Source: Actinomycetes bacterium (GTDB lineage Bacteria; Actinomycetota; Actinomycetes; Actinomycetales; Actinomycetaceae). Taken from it: a DNA stretch of 22,784 nucleotides. The notes under the pieces were generated by a model. The model was given only the letters and a program-made list of their open reading frames with translations, ran no database searches and was not told where the DNA came from. The translations under genes were made by a program, and so were the position numbers. Of this stretch, positions 19,750 through 22,784 are shown one piece after another. The DNA is taken from assembly GCA_023426345.1 (NCBI GenBank), contig JAFAAX010000055.1, forward strand, positions 1 through 22,784, written 5' to 3'. The stretch's first letter is position 1; each line of letters begins with the position of its first letter.

Positions 19750-20990
19750 CGTGGGGCGCCCTCCTGTTGATCCGCCATTGCCTGCGCCACCAGTATCGGC
19801 AGCCGCTCGGTGAAGCTTCGGGCTTCCTCCGCGGTGAGCACCAGCGGCGGGGCCAGACGCAGCGCGGTGGGCGTCGCGGCGTTGAGGATGAATCCGGACG
19901 CCCGTCCGGCGGCCACGATCCCGGGCGCGATCGGGGCGGCGAACTCGAGCCCGAGGAGGAGGCCGCGCCCGCGCACCTCGACGAGCTCCGGCAGGTCGAG
20001 ACCCGCGAGGTCGTCCCTCCAGCTCGCGCCCAGCGACGCCGCGTGCCGGAGCAGCCCGTCGGATTCGATCGTGTCCAGCACGGCGTTCGCGGCGGCTGCG
20101 CACACCGGGTTCCCGCCGAAGGTCGTCCCGTGCATCCCGGGGCCCAGGACGCCGCCGGCGTCGCCCAGGCCCAGGCAGGCGCCGATCGGCATCCCGCCGC
20201 CCAGGCCCTTGGCCAGGGTGACGACGTCGGGCACGATGCCCGCGGCGTGGTGGGCCATCCACTCCCCCGTGCGCCCCAGCCCGGACTGGACCTCGTCGCA
20301 GACCAGGAGCGCGCCGTGCTCGAGCGTCAGGGCGCGCGCGGCGACCAGATATTCCGCCGACAGCTCGTGGACGCCGGCCTCCCCCTGGATGGGCTCGAGG
20401 AAGACGCCGGCGACGTCCGGCCCCATCGCGGCCTCCAGGGCGCCGACGTCGCCCGCCGGCACGAACTCGACGCCCGCGATGAGCGGCTCGAACGGCGCGC
20501 GGTAGGCCCGCTTCCAGGTGAGCGCCAGCGCGCCCGTGGAACGCCCGTGGAAGGCGTGGTCGAGGGCCAGGATCCGGGGGCGGGGGCGCCCGTCGCGGGC
20601 CGCTTGGGCGTTCGCGTGGGCGCGGACGATCTTGAGGGCGCACTCGTTGGACTCCGTGCCGGAGTTCGTGAGGAACACCCGCGACCCCTCGGGCGCCCCG
20701 CCGGGCTCGACGAGGCCGAGGAGACGCTCCGCCAGCCTCACCTGGGGCGGCGTCGCGAAGAAGTTGGACACGTGGCCCAGCCGCGCGACCTGCTCCGACA
20801 CGGCCCGCACGACCGCCGGGTGCGCCTGCCCGAGCAGGTTGACGGCGATCCCACCGAGCAGGTCGAGGTACTCGCGCCCCTCGGCGTCGACGACGCGGGC
20901 GCCCGATCCGGACACGAGGACCAGTTGGGGATCGCCGAACGTGTTCATCAGGGAGCCCGCGTACCGGGACTCCCAGCCCTCCCCGCTCAT
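19746..20990 (-). CDS. argD: acetylornithine aminotransferase
   Basis: 414 aa. A class III PLP aminotransferase that converts N-acetylglutamate semialdehyde to N-acetylornithine. The PLP-binding lysine is Lys261 in VVTLAKGLGGGMPIGA. Asp232, which binds the pyridine nitrogen, is in LLVCDEVQSGLGRTG. The phosphate-binding TNSGTESNE is at 108-116, and the substrate segment DHAFHGRSTG is at 144-153. The ATG at 20990 overlaps the argB stop (ATGA), and the gene's own stop overlaps the argR start in the same way. Such enzymes often also act on succinyl-diaminopimelate in lysine synthesis (DapC), which is possible here but cannot be seen. Confidence 0.96.
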   Translation of the reverse strand: MSGEGWESRYAGSLMNTFGDPQLVLVSGSGARVVDAEGREYLDLLGGIAVNLLGQAHPAVVRAVSEQVARLGHVSNFFATPPQVRLAERLLGLVEPGGAPEGSRVFLTNSGTESNECALKIVRAHANAQAARDGRPRPRILALDHAFHGRSTGALALTWKRAYRAPFEPLIAGVEFVPAGDVGALEAAMGPDVAGVFLEPIQGEAGVHELSAEYLVAARALTLEHGALLVCDEVQSGLGRTGEWMAHHAAGIVPDVVTLAKGLGGGMPIGACLGLGDAGGVLGPGMHGTTFGGNPVCAAAANAVLDTIESDGLLRHAASLGASWRDDLAGLDLPELVEVRGRGLLLGLEFAAPIAPGIVAAGRASGFILNAATPTALRLAPPLVLTAEEARSFTERLPILVAQAMADQQEGAPR

Positions 20991-21889
20991 CGGAACACCT
21001 CCGCGTGCGCGGCCGTGATCATCGTGCCCACCCCGTCGTCGGTGAAGATCTCCAGGAGCATCGAATGGGGCCGGCGCCCGTCGATGACGTGGACCATCGG
21101 GACGCCTCCGTCCAGGGCGGCCAGCGCCGCCTCCATCTTCGGGAGCATCCCCGATTCCATCGTCGGCATCATCGCGCGCAGCTCCTCGTCCGTGAGCCGC
21201 GAGATCAGCGTCGAGCGGTCCGGCCAGTCGGCGTACAGGCCCTCGACGTCCGTCAGCATGATGAGCTTCTCGGCGCCCAGCGCGCCGGCGAGGGCACTGG
21301 CGGCCAGGTCCGCGTTGACGTTGAGGACGCCCTCGGGGCTGTCCTGGTCGGGGGCCACCGAGGAGATCACGGGGATACGGCCCGCGTCGAGCATCGAGAG
21401 CACGGGCGCGGCGTTGACATGCGTGATCTCGCCCACCAGCCCGACGTCGACGGGAGCGCCGTCCACCCAGGCGGGGGTGCGCCGGGCGCGGAACAGGCCC
21501 GCGTCCTCCCCCGCCAGCCCGACCGCCTGGTAGTCCTCGCGGTTGAGCAGGGAGACGAGCTCGCGTTGGACCTTGCCCAGGAGCACCATCCGGACGATCT
21601 CCATGACGTCCTCCGTGGTCACGCGCAGCCCGTGCTCGAAGGGGGCCGCCAGCCCCACGCGGTCGAGCATCGCGTTGATCTGCGGGCCGCCGCCGTGGAC
21701 GACCACGGGGCGCACGCCCCACTGGTGGAGGAAGAGGATGTCGTCGGCGAACGCCTGCTTGAGCGACTCGTCGACCATGGCGTTGCCGCCGTACTTGACG
21801 ACGACGATCCGCCCCGAGTACCGCCGCAGCCAGGGCATCGTCTCCAGGAGGATGCCGGCCTTGTCCTGGGCGCTGATGGACGGGGTCAT
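20987..21889 (-). CDS. argB: acetylglutamate kinase
   Basis: 300 aa. It phosphorylates N-acetylglutamate, the second step of arginine synthesis. Amino-acid-kinase motifs are KYGGNAM at 32-38 and HGGGPQI at 65-71, with the LNVNADLAA nucleotide segment later. An N-terminal helix of about 25 residues precedes the kinase core (SAQDKAGILLETMPWLRRYS), and the C-terminus has HSMLLEIFTDDGVGTMI. Both are features of arginine-inhibited hexameric enzymes, so feedback inhibition by arginine is likely. The ATG at 21889 overlaps the argJ stop as ATGA, and its own stop overlaps the argD start. Confidence 0.96.
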   Translation of the reverse strand: MTPSISAQDKAGILLETMPWLRRYSGRIVVVKYGGNAMVDESLKQAFADDILFLHQWGVRPVVVHGGGPQINAMLDRVGLAAPFEHGLRVTTEDVMEIVRMVLLGKVQRELVSLLNREDYQAVGLAGEDAGLFRARRTPAWVDGAPVDVGLVGEITHVNAAPVLSMLDAGRIPVISSVAPDQDSPEGVLNVNADLAASALAGALGAEKLIMLTDVEGLYADWPDRSTLISRLTDEELRAMMPTMESGMLPKMEAALAALDGGVPMVHVIDGRRPHSMLLEIFTDDGVGTMITAAHAEVFR

Positions 21890-22784
21890 GAGGAGTACGC
21901 GCTGTTCTCGTGGACGTAGCCGTGGGTGAGGTCGTTCGTCCACACGGTGGCCTCCGCGCCTCCCGCGTGGAGGTCCACCAGGACGTCCACCTGCCGGCCG
22001 GTCATGTCGACCCCGTCCCGGGGGTCCCCGATGCCTCCGGCGCGGCAGACCTGGACCCCGTTGATGCCCACGTCGAGGCGCGCGGGATCGAAGGGGGCGA
22101 CGGAGGCGGGAACGGTGCCGACCTGGGCCAGGACCCGGCCCCAATTCGGATCGTTGCCGAAGACGGCGGCCTTGAACAGGTTCGACCGGGACACGGCGCG
22201 GGCGCAGGCCTCGGCCGCGGCCTCGTCGCTAGCGCCGCGCACGGTGATGGCGATGTCGTGGCTGGCGCCCTCGGCGTCGCCGATGAGCTGGCGGGCCAGG
22301 TCCGCGCAGGCCCGGGTGAGGCGCTCCGCGAAGACGGCCGGGTCGGGCGCGGTCTCCGAGGCGCCGGACGACAGGAGGATCACGGAGTCGTTCGTCGACA
22401 TGCACCCGTCGGAGTCCGTGCGATCGAAGGTCGTGCGCACCGCCTCCTCGAGCGCCGCCTGGGCGGCGGGGCCGTCGACCAGGGCGTCCGTGGTGAGCAC
22501 GCACAGCATCGTCGCGAGCCCCGGCGCCAGCATGCCGGCGCCCTTCGCCATGCCGCCGATCGTCCACCCGTCCCCGGCGACCGCCACCGTCTTCGCGACG
22601 GTGTCCGTCGTGCGGATCGCGTCCGCGGCCGCGGCCCCCGCCTGCCCGGTGTCATCGAGGGCCGCGACGGCGGCGTCCGCGCCCGCCAGCAGCGCGTCCA
22701 TCGCCAGCCGCTCGCCGATGAGCCCCGTCGAGCACACCCCGACCTCCTCGGCGCCCATGCCGAGCGCCTCGGCCACGTGCTGGG
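21886..22784 (-). CDS. argJ: glutamate N-acetyltransferase ArgJ, N-terminus outside window
   Basis: About 299 visible C-terminal residues; the frame stays open to the right edge (the codons before 22776 read Gln-His). ArgJ transfers acetyl groups from acetylornithine to glutamate, the cyclic route. It processes itself into two chains at the Ala-Thr bond in KGAGMLAPGLATML, which is present with the nucleophilic Thr. Other family segments are CSTGLIGERLAMDALLAG, NDSVILLSSGAS and FGNDPNWGRVLAQVG. The C-terminus LTHGYVHENSAYSS is the family ending that closes the active site. Its stop overlaps the argB ATG. argC is expected just upstream, beyond the window. Confidence 0.96.
   Translation of the reverse strand, partial: QHVAEALGMGAEEVGVCSTGLIGERLAMDALLAGADAAVAALDDTGQAGAAAADAIRTTDTVAKTVAVAGDGWTIGGMAKGAGMLAPGLATMLCVLTTDALVDGPAAQAALEEAVRTTFDRTDSDGCMSTNDSVILLSSGASETAPDPAVFAERLTRACADLARQLIGDAEGASHDIAITVRGASDEAAAEACARAVSRSNLFKAAVFGNDPNWGRVLAQVGTVPASVAPFDPARLDVGINGVQVCRAGGIGDPRDGVDMTGRQVDVLVDLHAGGAEATVWTNDLTHGYVHENSAYSS

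Overview
The window looks like chromosomal DNA of a high-GC actinobacterium, most likely Actinomycetaceae (Actinomyces/Schaalia-like). Three things point there: GC-rich codon use, an rRNA operon whose 23S is about 3.1 kb with no tRNA in the 16S-23S spacer, and a gene order that closely follows the Mycobacterium tuberculosis Rv1652-Rv1659 (arg) and Rv1689-Rv1698 (tyrS to mctB) blocks. The genus is inferred; no database search was possible. Every gene but one is on the minus strand, so transcription runs from high to low coordinates.

Right part (about 15.1-22.8 kb): an arginine biosynthesis cluster argJ(partial)-argB-argD-argR-argG, with argH further on. argJ/argB/argD/argR are joined by 4-base ATGA stop/start overlaps. 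Two departures from the usual argCJBDFRGH order stand out. There is no argF between argD and argR. A plus-strand arginine deiminase gene (arcA) with all its catalytic residues lies between argG and argH, convergent with argG and divergent from argH.

Middle (8.3-15.1 kb): tyrS, followed by a complete rRNA operon (16S-23S-5S). The operon has a consensus promoter (TTGACA, 17 bases, TAGAGT), a long leader with an actinobacterial antitermination-like motif and hairpins, a 34-bp stem whose arms flank 23S (a likely RNase III processing stem), a spacer hairpin before 5S, and a terminator hairpin after 5S.

Left part (1-8.2 kb): a tightly packed cluster. It starts with an 891-aa three-part protein (RGG/YQ-type Arg-rich repeats, a helical TPR-like region, then a HAD-IIA phosphatase). 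Next come a 54-aa conserved-type small protein, tlyA (rRNA 2'-O-methyltransferase/hemolysin family), nadK, recN, steA and the 5' part of an mctB-family gene. Neighbours overlap by 4 or 13 bases or are separated by 1-9 bases, which fits one translationally coupled operon. In M. tuberculosis the first two parts of the fusion correspond to separate genes (Rv1691, Rv1692), and no rRNA operon lies between tyrS and this block.

The most interesting points are the RGG-repeat/TPR/HAD fusion next to the rRNA operon, with a possible internal start for a stand-alone phosphatase, and the arginine deiminase embedded antiparallel in an argF-less biosynthetic cluster. No mobile element, CRISPR array or tRNA gene was seen.
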